NCBI GenBank assembly: GCA_910579935.1
Contig: CAJTVQ010000020.1
Span: 3,815 to 67,814, forward strand
Direction of reading: 5' to 3'
Source: an uncultured Lachnospiraceae bacterium
Lineage (GTDB): Bacteria; Bacillota; Clostridia; Lachnospirales; Lachnospiraceae
Length of the DNA stretch: 64,000 nucleotides
In this document: positions 8,019 to 17,590 of the stretch, in pieces
Numbering within the stretch: the first letter of the stretch is position 1
How the letters are laid out: every line of letters begins with the position of its first letter
Made by a program: the position numbers and the translations under genes
The notes under the pieces: generated by a model
The model's input: the letters and a program-made list of their open reading frames with translations, nothing else
Told to the model about the DNA's origin: nothing
The model's database searches: none

Positions 8019-9077
8019 CTATATCCGTTCCAGGCGGTGCCCTGCCGCTTTCAGCAGCCGGTTCATAATCGCCTGCCCGATTCCTTCTTCCTCCGAAGCG
8101 TCAAAACTCTCCGAATAAATTACCGTCACTCCCTCTTCGTCAAATTCACGCAGGATACGGTATAAGGCTCTCGCTATCGTGGTTTCCTCTTTTCGGCTGC
8201 CTGCACTCTTGACACTGTCCGCCAGATATCCTGCCACCGTATCGTCCGTTCCGATCACACCTACCTTCTCGCCCTTTTCCTGCATACTCCTTGTCCGCCG
8301 GTTGATCTCATCCACCACCCGCTCCTGGGCGCCGCCGATAATCGTCAATTCCCCTTTCGGCGCATAGTGCCGGTATTTCATTCCCGGCGCTCTGGGCGGC
8401 TGTTTGGAACCGTCCTCCAATACAGCCCTGTCCACCCGGACTTCTCCCAAAACCTTTTCCAGCATTTCTTTTGTAATATAGCCCGGCCGCAGAATCAACG
8501 GAATCTCTTCCGTCAGATCCACGATCGTGGATTCCAGCCCTATCTGAATTTCCCCGCCATCGATGATCATCTCTATCCTGCCGTCCATATCCTCCGTCAC
8601 GTATTTTGCCAGCGTCGGGCTGGGCTTTCCTGACCGGTTGGCACTGGGCGCCGCCACATATCCGCCCGCCGCTTCTATAAAGGCCAGGGCCACTTTATGC
8701 CCCGGCATCCGCACTGCCACCGTATCCAATCCTCCTGTCGTCGCCCCCGGAACCCTGTCCGACTTCGGAAGCACCATGGTAAGCGGTCCCGGCCAAAAAG
8801 CATCCGCCAGCTTCCGTGCCGCATCTGGCACCTGCGCCGTAATAGGAGCCAGATCCTCTATCCGGCAGATATGCACGATCAGCGGATTATCCGAGGGTCT
8901 TCCCTTTGCCCGGTATATCCGCTCCGAAGATTCTTCATTCAGCGCGTCCCCTCCCAGTCCGTATACCGTTTCCGTGGGAAAAGCCACCAATCCGCCCTTT
9001 TTAATAATTTCTCCGGCTTTGCGCAGCATTTCCATATCTATCTTTTTCTCATCCATAGAGACTATTTGCGTTTTCAT
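8019..9077 (-). CDS. L-threonylcarbamoyladenylate synthase (Sua5 type)
   Basis: Forms threonylcarbamoyl-AMP, the donor for t6A37 on ANN-decoding tRNAs. The 352-residue length identifies the two-domain Sua5 form rather than the short TsaC. The N-terminal YrdC domain has FPTETVYGLGGDA, KGRPSDNPLIVHI and PSANRSGKPSPT; after a linker (APGMKYRHYAPKG) a C-terminal Rossmann-like Sua5 domain follows. The ATG at 9077 has AGGGTG upstream. In many Firmicutes it neighbours rpiB and upp, as here. Confidence 0.94.
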   Translation of the reverse strand: MKTQIVSMDEKKIDMEMLRKAGEIIKKGGLVAFPTETVYGLGGDALNEESSERIYRAKGRPSDNPLIVHICRIEDLAPITAQVPDAARKLADAFWPGPLTMVLPKSDRVPGATTGGLDTVAVRMPGHKVALAFIEAAGGYVAAPSANRSGKPSPTLAKYVTEDMDGRIEMIIDGGEIQIGLESTIVDLTEEIPLILRPGYITKEMLEKVLGEVRVDRAVLEDGSKQPPRAPGMKYRHYAPKGELTIIGGAQERVVDEINRRTRSMQEKGEKVGVIGTDDTVAGYLADSVKSAGSRKEETTIARALYRILREFDEEGVTVIYSESFDASEEEGIGQAIMNRLLKAAGHRLERI

Positions 9078-9141
9078 CTGAATTCACCCTGTATAGTATA
9101 ACATAAAGTCTTTTTTTTGTCTCTATTTTATATAATATACC

Positions 9142-9185
9142 ACAAAAATCCCCCAAGCCAACCGTTTTTTGGCTCAGGGGATTCT
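9142..9185 (-). terminator. Terminator after rhaA
   Basis: A long hairpin pairs 9147-9161 with 9169-9183 (AATCCCC..AAGCCAA against TTGGCT..GGGGATT, loop of about 7). On the minus strand it is followed by ATTTTTGTGG. It sits six bases after the rhaA stop codon and separates the rhamnose genes from the Sua5 gene. Confidence 0.85.
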
Positions 9186-9190
9186 TATTC

Positions 9191-10447
9191 TTACCGTTTC
9201 AGCAGAACATCCTGCTCATATTTCACAATTTCTTCAAACCACTTTCCATCTGCCAGCACACCGCATCTTTCACAGTACTCATTCCAGACATCGCCAAACG
9301 GATACGTTTTAATTTCTTCCTGCATAACCATCAATTCCGTCATGCGGTTCTCATCCTGCAGCTGCTTCATGGTTCCGTAAGGCATACACATCGCATTGAG
9401 CAGCGCTTTCTGCCAGCTTCTGAATCCCACTACCCATGCGGAAACACGGTTGATGCTGGCATCAAAATAATCCAATGCCATAAATACGCGTCCTAACGCA
9501 TCATTTCTCACGATTTCCTTTGCCATTTCCTTTGTCTCGTCATCAAACAGCACAACATGGTCGCTGTCCCAGCGCACCGGTCTGGTAATATGCAGTGCGA
9601 TTTCCGGATAAAAGCACAGCAGTGCCGGTATCTTATCGGATACCACCTCGGTAGGGTGATAATGCCCGTTATCCATCAGCGGCAGACAGCCTTCGTGCGT
9701 TGCCGCATAACTTAATGTAAACTCGGCAGAACCGACCGTGTATGATTCCACCCCAATCCCGAACACTTTGGACTCCACGCAGGGCTTCACCATCTTCCTG
9801 TCATAAGGCTCGGACAGAATCTGCTCGATGGAATCCTTATACCGCAGCCTCGGCCCCATGCGGTCTGCCGGAATATCCTTATATCCGTCTCCGGTCCATA
9901 TATTCATGACGCAGGGAATCCCTGTTTCGTTTGCAAAATACTGCGAAATACGCACACAGGCTTTTCCATGTTCAATCCAAAACTTTCTCGTCTCTTCATC
10001 GGGACTGGATAATGTCAGTCCGTCCTTTACCTTATCATGGGAGAAAAATGTAGGATTGAAATCAATTCCCATATTTCTCTCCTTTGCAAATTCCACCCAC
10101 TTGGCAAAATGTTTCGGTTCCAGCTTATCCCTGTCCGCAAATTCACCCTCTTCAAAAATGGCATAGCTGGCATGCAGGTTCAGCTTCTTCGTTCCCGGCA
10201 TAAGACTCAGTGCCTTGTCCATATCCAGCATCAGTTCCTGCGGCGTCTTCGCCTTTCCCGGATAATCGCCGGTTGTCTGGATACCGCCGGTCAGCGGGCC
10301 GTCATGGTCAAATCCGGTCACATCATCCCCCTGCCAGCAATGCAGGGCTACCGGAACTTTTTTCAGCGCTTCTATCACTGCGTCCGTATCCACTCCCAAT
10401 GCCGCATACATTTTTTTTGCGTCTTCATAACGTTCTTTCTGATTCAT
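9191..10447 (-). CDS. rhaA: L-rhamnose isomerase
   Basis: Converts L-rhamnose to L-rhamnulose, the first catabolic step. The 418 residues fit the RhaA family (about 415-420). Visible blocks include VALHCWQGDDVTGFD, the metal and substrate region with NLHASYA and FNPTFFSHDKVKDGLTLSSPD (split across about 20 residues), and PLMDNGHYHPTEVVSDKI. It ends the rhamnose operon, 125 bp after rhaB. No rhamnulose-1-phosphate aldolase (rhaD) or rhamnose transporter is in the neighbourhood, so those steps must be encoded elsewhere. Confidence 0.96.
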   Translation of the reverse strand: MNQKERYEDAKKMYAALGVDTDAVIEALKKVPVALHCWQGDDVTGFDHDGPLTGGIQTTGDYPGKAKTPQELMLDMDKALSLMPGTKKLNLHASYAIFEEGEFADRDKLEPKHFAKWVEFAKERNMGIDFNPTFFSHDKVKDGLTLSSPDEETRKFWIEHGKACVRISQYFANETGIPCVMNIWTGDGYKDIPADRMGPRLRYKDSIEQILSEPYDRKMVKPCVESKVFGIGVESYTVGSAEFTLSYAATHEGCLPLMDNGHYHPTEVVSDKIPALLCFYPEIALHITRPVRWDSDHVVLFDDETKEMAKEIVRNDALGRVFMALDYFDASINRVSAWVVGFRSWQKALLNAMCMPYGTMKQLQDENRMTELMVMQEEIKTYPFGDVWNEYCERCGVLADGKWFEEIVKYEQDVLLKR

Positions 10448-10572
10448 CTTCTACCTTCTTTCTACGCTCCTGCGTTTGCTGTTGTGTTTGCTGCGTTGTG
10501 CCGTATTTCTTTCCTGCACTGCCGCACTGTCTTTTTTACTGTATTCCCAGATGCGTTTTCGCCTTACGGCAT

Positions 10573-11985
10573 TCAGCATCCCCTTTCCGGTTCGAATGTT
10601 TTGATCTCAAAAGAATCAAAGATCGCTTTCCGCGCTTCCCCCAGACTTGCGTATTCTCCGCTCTTCAGCAGCTGCACGGCCAGGTTTCCGATTGCCGTGG
10701 CTTCCGTAGGGCCGCTGTGAACCGTCCTGCCCGTCCTGTCCGCCGTAAGCTGGTTCAGGTAATCCGCATTTGCGCCCCCGCCCACGATATGGATGCTGTC
10801 ATAGCTTTTCCCTGTAATACTTTCGATTTCCTTCACGGTTTCCCCATAGCTTTCTGCCAGGCTCTGATAGATCACCGTTGCGATTTCCCCTACGCTCTCC
10901 GGTATCTTTTGTCCGCTCTCCCCGCAGACACGGCGTATCGCTTCCACCATGCTGTCCGGCGCCAGAAAACGTTCGTCATTTACGTCCACCCTGGATGGGA
11001 AATCTCTGCATTCCGCTGCCATTTCACACAGCTGCGCAAAGGAATATGCATCCTCATACTCATGCCGCACCGACTGAATCATCCAAAGCCCCATAATATT
11101 TTTCAGGAAACGGTATCTGTATTCATATCCGCCCTCATTGGTCAGATTCGCCTTCCTGCTTTCCTCCGAACAATTGGCTTCCTCCTGCTCCACGCCCATA
11201 AGCGACCATGTGCCGGAGCTTATATACAAAGCATCCTTTTGCGCCGGAACCGCCACGACCGCCGAAGCGGTATCATGGGTAGCCGTTTGGATCACCTGCA
11301 GGTTATAACCCACCTTTTCCACCATCTCTTCCGTAAGGCTGCCGACTTCCGTACCGGCCATGGTGATTTCCCCGAATATGGAAGATTTGATTCCAAGCTT
11401 CCCTATCAATTCATAATCCCAATCCTTCGTCACCGGATTCACCAGCTGCGTCGTAGTCGCATTGGTGTATTCCGTCTTTGCGTTTCCTGTCAGGCGATAC
11501 GCAAAATAATCAGGAATCAGCAGCATTTTTTCTGCCTGCTCCAAAACCTGCGGTTCCTGCTCTTTCACCGCAGTAAGCTGGTATATCGTATTGAACATCT
11601 GCTTCTGGATTCCTGTCCTTGCATACAGTTCATGCAGCGGAATCGCCCTGTATACCACTTCGTCCATGCCCTGTGTGCGGGAATCTCTGTAGCCATAAGT
11701 ATTGCCCGTCACCTTTCCGTCCCTATCCAGCAGGACATAATCCACCGCCCATGTATCAATTCCCATGCTGACAGGAATTTTGCCTATCTCCCTGCATACT
11801 GCCATTCCCCTGACAATTTCCTGAAACAGCTTTTCCAGGTCCCAGCACAGATGACCGTCTTTTTTCACCATGCCGTTCTCGAAACGATAAACCTCTTCCA
11901 TCCGGATTTTTCCGTTTTCCACACAGCCAAGCATATGCCTTCCGCTGGAAGCCCCGATGTCTACTGCAAGATAATAATCTCCCAT
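10573..11985 (-). CDS. rhaB: Rhamnulokinase
   Basis: Phosphorylates L-rhamnulose to rhamnulose 1-phosphate. It is a 470-residue FGGY-family sugar kinase. It has the N-terminal phosphate loop LAVDIGASSGRHMLG, the catalytic region around GIDTWAVDYVLLDRDG, the SSGTWSLMGVE motif typical of RhaB, and the C-terminal HIVGGGANADYLNQLTADRTG nucleotide-binding block. An inverted repeat and a TATACT -10 box lie just upstream. A 607-codon open frame on the opposite strand across this gene is a shadow. Confidence 0.95.
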   Translation of the reverse strand: MGDYYLAVDIGASSGRHMLGCVENGKIRMEEVYRFENGMVKKDGHLCWDLEKLFQEIVRGMAVCREIGKIPVSMGIDTWAVDYVLLDRDGKVTGNTYGYRDSRTQGMDEVVYRAIPLHELYARTGIQKQMFNTIYQLTAVKEQEPQVLEQAEKMLLIPDYFAYRLTGNAKTEYTNATTTQLVNPVTKDWDYELIGKLGIKSSIFGEITMAGTEVGSLTEEMVEKVGYNLQVIQTATHDTASAVVAVPAQKDALYISSGTWSLMGVEQEEANCSEESRKANLTNEGGYEYRYRFLKNIMGLWMIQSVRHEYEDAYSFAQLCEMAAECRDFPSRVDVNDERFLAPDSMVEAIRRVCGESGQKIPESVGEIATVIYQSLAESYGETVKEIESITGKSYDSIHIVGGGANADYLNQLTADRTGRTVHSGPTEATAIGNLAVQLLKSGEYASLGEARKAIFDSFEIKTFEPERGC

Positions 11986-12026
11986 TCCGTTTCCTCCGTA
12001 TTCGTTTCTTTGTTGCTCCGGAATTT

Positions 12027-12074
12027 AGTATAACATGAAAGATAAGCCTCTTTCAGATTCTTTGTTATCTGAAA
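12027..12074 (-). promoter_or_regulatory. rhaB promoter with inverted repeat
   Basis: A perfect 8-bp inverted repeat, TTTCAGAT (12051-12058) and ATCTGAAA (12067-12074), lies just upstream of a minus-strand TATACT (-10, 12027-12032). The -35 is poor (TGAAAG at 12050-12055) and is overlapped by the repeat. This fits a promoter that needs an activator, plausibly the AraC-type protein encoded next door. Confidence 0.5.
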
Positions 12075-12139
12075 TACTGTCCTTATTTTCCATTGCTGCA
12101 TGGATTGGGCCGACATGATTTTTCACGATTTCTGCCGTT

Positions 12140-13123
12140 TCAAATCCGAATCTCCCCGTCTTCTTTATGGGCAAGCCGGTATTGGCGCGGCGTCATTCCG
12201 TATCTGCGCTTGAACTGCCGGTAAAAAAAGCTGATATTCTCGTATCCGACCTTTACCGCAATTTCGTCTGCAGGCAGTTCTGTTTCCACCAGATAAACAA
12301 CTGCCTTTTGAAACCTCTTTCGTATCAAATGTTCCTGAAACGTATATCCGGTCTGATTTTTAATAATTTTGCTGAGGGCGGAAACCGTCAGATTAAAATC
12401 CCGCGCCACCTTGCTTAAACTGGCAGTCCGGTAAAAGGTATCTATATATTTCATCGTTGCCTGCACGACCACGTCCTTGTAGCTTTGGGACGAATTATGT
12501 TCCAGGCTTTCCATATGATTGATGAGATACAGAAATACCAGTCCCATGGAATACTGGTTGATTCCGTTTTCCTCCGGGTTGTCCTCGGTAATGGACAGCA
12601 CCATGTTTTCCACCAGGTTTTCAATCGCCTTCTGGTTCCCAAGCCGGAATAAAAGGTAATGGGACACCGGATGGTTGTAGCGAAACGTATTCAGCAGAAA
12701 ATCCGCAATCACGTTATGTTCCTTCAGCATTTGCAGCGGAATGTCAAAAAATTCCGGCAGCGCAATGAAATTAATACCGATATCCCCGTACTCCGCACGT
12801 TTCACTCCATGACAGACATGCTGGTTCAAAAGCAGCATATCCCCCTGTTCCATGGCCAGTTCTTTTCCGTCTATGTAATGGGTAATGGTTCCCTGACAGA
12901 CATACATGATCTCAATGTAATTATGCCTGTGGGCGGGAAAATCGATAAACCGGCTGTGGGTACGGACCGTGATCAGCCGGTTTTCCCGCAGCAGCAGCCT
13001 CGCATCGACCTCAAAGACATCTTTCACCGTATAAATATCCCTTTTCACCGCATCCGTCCCGTTTCGATACGCCTGCTCCTCCGGTGATATTTCCTGCAGT
13101 TTACGCATTAATCCGTCATCCAA
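12140..13123 (-). CDS. AraC-family regulator, probably of rhamnose genes
   Basis: A 327-residue regulator with a cupin-like sensing domain (around HRHNYIEIMYVCQGTITHYI) and a C-terminal AraC DNA-binding domain. The two helix-turn-helix units are LSKVARDFNLTVSALSKIIK and ADEIAVKVGYENISFFYRQF, closed by MTPRQYR. It lies directly upstream of rhaB and rhaA on the same strand, so control of rhamnose use is a reasonable inference. Its start overlaps the stop of the gene upstream by 8 bp. The ligand cannot be deduced. Confidence 0.85.
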   Translation of the reverse strand: MDDGLMRKLQEISPEEQAYRNGTDAVKRDIYTVKDVFEVDARLLLRENRLITVRTHSRFIDFPAHRHNYIEIMYVCQGTITHYIDGKELAMEQGDMLLLNQHVCHGVKRAEYGDIGINFIALPEFFDIPLQMLKEHNVIADFLLNTFRYNHPVSHYLLFRLGNQKAIENLVENMVLSITEDNPEENGINQYSMGLVFLYLINHMESLEHNSSQSYKDVVVQATMKYIDTFYRTASLSKVARDFNLTVSALSKIIKNQTGYTFQEHLIRKRFQKAVVYLVETELPADEIAVKVGYENISFFYRQFKRRYGMTPRQYRLAHKEDGEIRI

Positions 13124-14144
13124 TCCGCAAACCCTCCGTTCTTCCTTCCCGCTGCGCCGCCCTGTTTATCCTCTCCACCAGCAATGCAGAATTTTTACTG
13201 GCCTTATCTATCTTTGCAATCTTTTTCTGATTCACATATAAAATAATGATCGCATCCTTTTCCTCCACGCGTGTGATATCCCGCAGGGCGTACGTTCTTA
13301 CCCTGCCAACGGCATCCCTCACATGAATCTCCCGGTAAGTAACGGTAACTTTCCAAAACATTGCCTTCGTAAATTCTCCGATCCCGGCCGCAAACATCAG
13401 CAGGATCACAGCGTAATAGAAAAACCAGTAAGTTTCTTCCCTTAGTTCATTCCAGCAGAAAATACCTCCCACAAACATTCCGGTTCCCAACAGCAGACCA
13501 AAAACCGCACGGAACTTATCCGCTGCTGTTTCCGTGATGGCAAACTCATCCTTCCATTCATTAAGTTCCATTCCGCATTCAGTCAAAAAACCGCGTTCCA
13601 GCCTCTTTTCCGCTTTCATCCGTTCCAGCAGCAATTCAAAATTACTCATGTCCGAGTCAACACAAAAAAGCTTCTTCCCGTTGCGGTAGAAGATTAACTG
13701 CATCTTCCCGCCCACCCAGGCGGCTCCTCCCCGTCGCAGGTTTTCCACATACCGGACGGAAGTAATGTCACGGAATCTATATTGCCGGACAGGCAGAGGC
13801 AATTCATACCGGGTCATGACATCCGTCTCTACCTTCACTTCCGAGAGTATACAGAAAACAGCAGCAAGCATCACCATCAGGGCAAACGCTAAAAAAATCG
13901 CCGCCCCAAACAAAACTCCCGGTTCCCGGATATCCTCCGTAAAAAGCAGCGGCACTGAGCCTGCATATGGCAGTACTGCCCCAACCGACAACAATACCGG
14001 CATTACAGGCGAATAACGCAGGAAAAAACACGTCTCATCCTCCACCCGCCGGGCCAGTCTCCTTTTCTTCCATTTTGCTGCCAAAACAGGCGGCAAAAAA
14101 ACCATAAGCGCGGCGCCGGCACAAAAAAGTATCTTAAAAGTCAA
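13116..14144 (-). CDS. Unknown membrane protein with two PH-like soluble segments
   Basis: A 342-residue protein of no family I can name with confidence. It has a hydrophobic N-terminus, then a pair of membrane spans (about residues 48-65 and 78-100), a soluble beta-rich stretch (YRFRDITSVRYVENLRRGG) and a second pair of spans (about 215-260). A second soluble stretch repeats the pattern (TYREIHVRDAVGRVRTYALR, DITRVEEKD). The two 'RDIT' strands suggest a tandem of bacterial PH-like domains, each after a membrane hairpin. It uses a TTG start at 14144 with GGAGGAG five bases upstream, and its 3' end overlaps the AraC gene. Confidence 0.6.
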   Translation of the reverse strand: MTFKILFCAGAALMVFLPPVLAAKWKKRRLARRVEDETCFFLRYSPVMPVLLSVGAVLPYAGSVPLLFTEDIREPGVLFGAAIFLAFALMVMLAAVFCILSEVKVETDVMTRYELPLPVRQYRFRDITSVRYVENLRRGGAAWVGGKMQLIFYRNGKKLFCVDSDMSNFELLLERMKAEKRLERGFLTECGMELNEWKDEFAITETAADKFRAVFGLLLGTGMFVGGIFCWNELREETYWFFYYAVILLMFAAGIGEFTKAMFWKVTVTYREIHVRDAVGRVRTYALRDITRVEEKDAIIILYVNQKKIAKIDKASKNSALLVERINRAAQREGRTEGLRIG

Positions 14145-14234
14145 ATCAAACTCCTCCCATCGTACTTACAGGTAACCCGGCAGCCGGAATCGGAACACCG
14201 GGGATACTGCTGTCCGGCAGTCGGATACTTCCTG

Positions 14235-14951
14235 TCACTGTGTATTCAAATACTGTAAAACCCCCATATGTATCGCCCACGCCGCCTTTTCCTGATACTC
14301 GCTGGTATTCAGCATTTCCGCCTCCGCCTGGTTGGAGAGGAATCCGCATTCCACGATCACAATGGGCCTGCTCGTCTTCTTCAGCAGATAATAACTGCTA
14401 TTTCCTTTCGCTTCCCGCTTATTCTCAGGATCCACACTGATAACGAACCGCTTCTGTATCAGTTCCGCCAGTTCCTTCCCCGTCTTGCTCCCATCGTAAT
14501 AAAAGACCTGTGCCCCGTGCACATACTCTTCATGATAGCTGTTCTGATGGATGCTCACCACAGCCTCCGGCTGCGCCTCCTCTATGATCGCAATGCGGCG
14601 TTTCATATCCTGCACCTTTTTATTCGAAGCATTTTCGTCATACAGACCGCCCTCATCCGTCCGCGTCATCACCACTTCCACATCCTGCGCTTCCAGCAGA
14701 CTTTTCAGACGCATGGCAATCTGCAGATTGATATCTTTTTCCAGTGAACCGTTAATCCCAACCTTTCCGGGGTCTGCGCCCCCATGTCCCGCATCAATTA
14801 CCACACAGAATTTATCCTTCTTCTTTTTCCCCGTTTCCACCCGCCCGGAATTCACATAGGCGGCTCCCTCCTTTGCCACAAAATACATCGAAACAAGTAA
14901 AATCACCGCCATAATGATTCCCATCACTTTTTTCTGTCTTTCATCCATCAT
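14235..14951 (-). CDS. cwlD: N-acetylmuramoyl-L-alanine amidase, CwlD-like
   Basis: Cuts the amide bond between muramic acid and the stem peptide. A 238-residue protein, close to the length of Bacillus CwlD, with an N-terminal membrane anchor (VMGIIMAVILLVSMYFV) and an Amidase_3 domain. Zinc and catalytic residues are in VVIDAGHGGADPG, NGSLEKDINLQ, VSIHQNSY and IVECGFLSN. CwlD works in the forespore to make muramic-delta-lactam, the cortex mark recognised during germination; the short single-domain form and the anchor support that assignment, but a vegetative amidase cannot be excluded. No good ribosome site precedes the ATGATG start. Confidence 0.8.
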   Translation of the reverse strand: MMDERQKKVMGIIMAVILLVSMYFVAKEGAAYVNSGRVETGKKKKDKFCVVIDAGHGGADPGKVGINGSLEKDINLQIAMRLKSLLEAQDVEVVMTRTDEGGLYDENASNKKVQDMKRRIAIIEEAQPEAVVSIHQNSYHEEYVHGAQVFYYDGSKTGKELAELIQKRFVISVDPENKREAKGNSSYYLLKKTSRPIVIVECGFLSNQAEAEMLNTSEYQEKAAWAIHMGVLQYLNTQ

Positions 14952-15131
14952 TTCTACACCGCTGCTCTCATATTATTACTAAACTTTATGAAGCTTTGTG
15001 TAAAAAAATAACATCCTCACTCCGGCAATGTGCACGAACATAAAGATGATATTTTTATAGCCGGCCATCTGCTGCCGCCCCGTTAGGTTCTTTCTCGGAC
15101 TTGTGTATGACGCCCTCGCCCTGCGGTATTC

Positions 15132-16868
15132 CTACTGCCCTAAATAATCACCGATCACATCCCACACGGACGGTTTCTCAAATCCAAGCCGCCACGCTGC
15201 CACACCGCCGATATTATACTTCTGCATGATACCCAGCTTGGCCTCGATCGAATGTTCATCCTCCAGCCACACCTGATAAAAAACGCCGCCTTCCGTCGTT
15301 TCGCCGTAATTCTGGCAGGCAGTTTCATCCCACCGCGTTTCGATATTGTGGTTGGCCACAAACTGCTCCGCCATCTCCATACCAACCGCCTCGCTGGTCA
15401 GATCAGCCCCTTCGCTTTTCCATATACGGGTATAAAAAGGAAGCGCATTGATAACCTTTTCCGCCGGAACCTGTTCTACCGTCCTCTTGATTCCGCTCTC
15501 CACAAATCCGATCGAAGCCACGCTTCCGGCCTCTGAACTCCCGCCGTAATGTTCATCATATCCCATGATAATGACATAATCGGCAAACACTCCCTGTTCT
15601 GCCCTGTCATAATGATTTGTATCCCCGGTAGGCACGTAGTTGTCCACCGAAAGCACCAGTCCGTTCTTCCTGCAGGCCACCGACAATTCCCGTATGAACT
15701 GGACAAAATGCGGGCCGGCATCCTGACTGATACTTTCAAAATCCACATTGATCCCGTCCATGCCGTACTCCAAAACAGTATTCACCAGATTCTCGATCAG
15801 ATACGCCCTCTTGCTTGTATAAGACAGCAATTCATACGTATCCACCGCATCCCTGTTAGTAAAATTATCGATCAGCCCCCATACTTCCATACCCATATCA
15901 TGCGCGCGGTTTACGTAATCCGAAGAGGCAAAGCTGGAAAAATTCCCTTCGCTGTCCGTCAGTGCAAACCACGTGGGCGAAATCACATTGACACCTTTCG
16001 TATTTTCCACCGCGGATATAAGCGTATCGTTTCCCGCCGGACCGGCTACCACATGCCATCCTAAATTAATCTTATGATCCCTGGTAAGACTGGTATATTC
16101 CGGATTCATAAATTCCGGGTTTGCAGCTGTCTGCGGCTGTATATCCTCTTCCGTCATTCCGATTCCCACATCCATCCGCTTATTTTCCACATATCCGATA
16201 AAAGCATCGGCCGTCTTGACCTTGCTCCAATTTTCCATTTCTTCCAGTATAATAACGGTATCCCCTTCTTCCAGGTCGGTCAGAATCGGACTCTTTACGC
16301 CCCCCTGATAACGGACTGCCGTTTTCTTTACGATCCGGCCTTCCCGCCTTCCTGCGGGTTTCTCCGTATATACCTGCATACGGTTAGGCTCCGTAAAAGT
16401 TTCATAAGAAAAGTCCGCAAACAGTTTCACATAGTCCGCCGCAATATACAGAACCTCACTGCTGCCGTCCGCTCCGGCCCCATATGCCGCAACCGGATAT
16501 CCCAGGTCTGACGCGCCGTCTTTTGTCGTATACGAAGAAGAACCTATTTCCACCCTTACCGTATCCTCCGGCAGGGTATATAACAGGAGCCGTTCCTTTT
16601 CATCCTCATAAAATCTGCTGTTAAAATATTTTTGCACGGTTGTCATATCAAAATAATACTTGCCGCCTATCAGTTTCGCCTTTTCCTCTACACGCTCATC
16701 CTGAAGCACTATGGCGGCTTCATCTTCCCTGTCAATATCAAAATATTCCTCTAAATCCGCCCTTTCTTTAGAATAAGAATATTTCTCTGCCAATTTTGCA
16801 CCTGCACTGATCGCAACAACTACAACAATAAGGACGATTGCAGTTATTACCGGAATTAATTTTTTCAT
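15132..16868 (-). CDS. GH18 glycosidase-like protein with SH3 domain, membrane anchored
   Basis: A 578-residue protein. One N-terminal span (LIPVITAIVLIVVVVAISAG) is followed by a region around residues 55-175 resembling copper amine oxidase N-terminal-like domains. An SH3-type module comes next (VKSPILTDLEEGDTVIILEE, then WSKVKTADAFIGYVE), then a GH18 barrel from about residue 255. The GH18 catalytic motif is intact: GMDGINVDFESI, with the acid Glu. Relatives include spore-wall N-acetylglucosaminidases of the SleL/YaaH group, so peptidoglycan is the likely substrate. It is separated from the CwlD gene by 180 bp without a recognisable gene. Confidence 0.85.
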   Translation of the reverse strand: MKKLIPVITAIVLIVVVVAISAGAKLAEKYSYSKERADLEEYFDIDREDEAAIVLQDERVEEKAKLIGGKYYFDMTTVQKYFNSRFYEDEKERLLLYTLPEDTVRVEIGSSSYTTKDGASDLGYPVAAYGAGADGSSEVLYIAADYVKLFADFSYETFTEPNRMQVYTEKPAGRREGRIVKKTAVRYQGGVKSPILTDLEEGDTVIILEEMENWSKVKTADAFIGYVENKRMDVGIGMTEEDIQPQTAANPEFMNPEYTSLTRDHKINLGWHVVAGPAGNDTLISAVENTKGVNVISPTWFALTDSEGNFSSFASSDYVNRAHDMGMEVWGLIDNFTNRDAVDTYELLSYTSKRAYLIENLVNTVLEYGMDGINVDFESISQDAGPHFVQFIRELSVACRKNGLVLSVDNYVPTGDTNHYDRAEQGVFADYVIIMGYDEHYGGSSEAGSVASIGFVESGIKRTVEQVPAEKVINALPFYTRIWKSEGADLTSEAVGMEMAEQFVANHNIETRWDETACQNYGETTEGGVFYQVWLEDEHSIEAKLGIMQKYNIGGVAAWRLGFEKPSVWDVIGDYLGQ

Positions 16869-17111
16869 CGATCCAGCTCCCTTCCAACCGTCCTTATTAT
16901 AACAAACTATTTAAGTACCGTCATTACAAAATTTGACTTTTTACGGCTTTTTTTGACGGCGCACCCATCCATGCAGTCATCCGGGGGTCTTCCTGTTTAC
17001 TCCGCTTCCATAAGATACGCCGCCTGCAGAGAAGCCCTTGCCAGTCAAAAACCAAAAGAAGTTTTGTTTTTTCCGTGATATATTTTCTGTTTTTTGTTTA
17101 TACTTTATTAT

Positions 17112-17177
17112 CAGTGAGTTTCCCGCAGGAAACACCCGCAGCAAATGCGGTATTTCTCCTTTCGGTAACCGGCACTG
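17112..17177 (+). other. Possible structured RNA element
   Basis: Several short stems nest inside one closing stem. CAGTG (17112-17116) pairs with CACTG (17173-17177); inside are GTTTCC/GGAAAC (17118-17123 with 17128-17133, loop CGCA) and CCGCA/TGCGG (17136-17140 with 17146-17150, loop GCAAA). A small palindrome CGGTAACCG (17163-17171) follows. I match it to no riboswitch class I know. The stems are short and could be chance. Confidence 0.25.
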
Positions 17178-17590
17178 TTTTATGCCTCACCCCCATTCGG
17201 ACCCATAAAGAATAAATCGGGACCAATAAACCATACGATTGTTTAAACGACGGAATGTCCGGACATGCATCAACATAAAATACTAAAAATAAAATTACCC
17301 TTTCCTCGAATAAATATTCGTGTGTGTGAATTATAATAACGTGAAATCTTTTTTGGAAAATTTTATTTTCTGAACAAGCACATAAGCTTGTAAGACTTCT
17401 CCCATACTACATTAGGAGAAAAGATTGAAATACTGCATATTGTATTGAAACTGTCATGCCTCCTTCCGATACCGACTATCCGGAGACACTCCGTATGTCT
17501 GATTATAACAGACCCTTTCCAATATTTCAAGAAAAAACTGGAATTTTGTCACAATTTTATTAAAATTTTTTAAAGAGTGGATGATTTCTA

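Noticed and set aside
10210..12033. A 607-codon plus-strand frame opposite rhaA and rhaB
   Set aside because: Rich in Cys, Arg, His and Phe with no domain, and fully antisense to two certain genes; long only because of codon bias in the real genes.
16940..17050. Minus-strand stretch resembling a decayed coding sequence
   Set aside because: Contains stops and matches nothing I can name.
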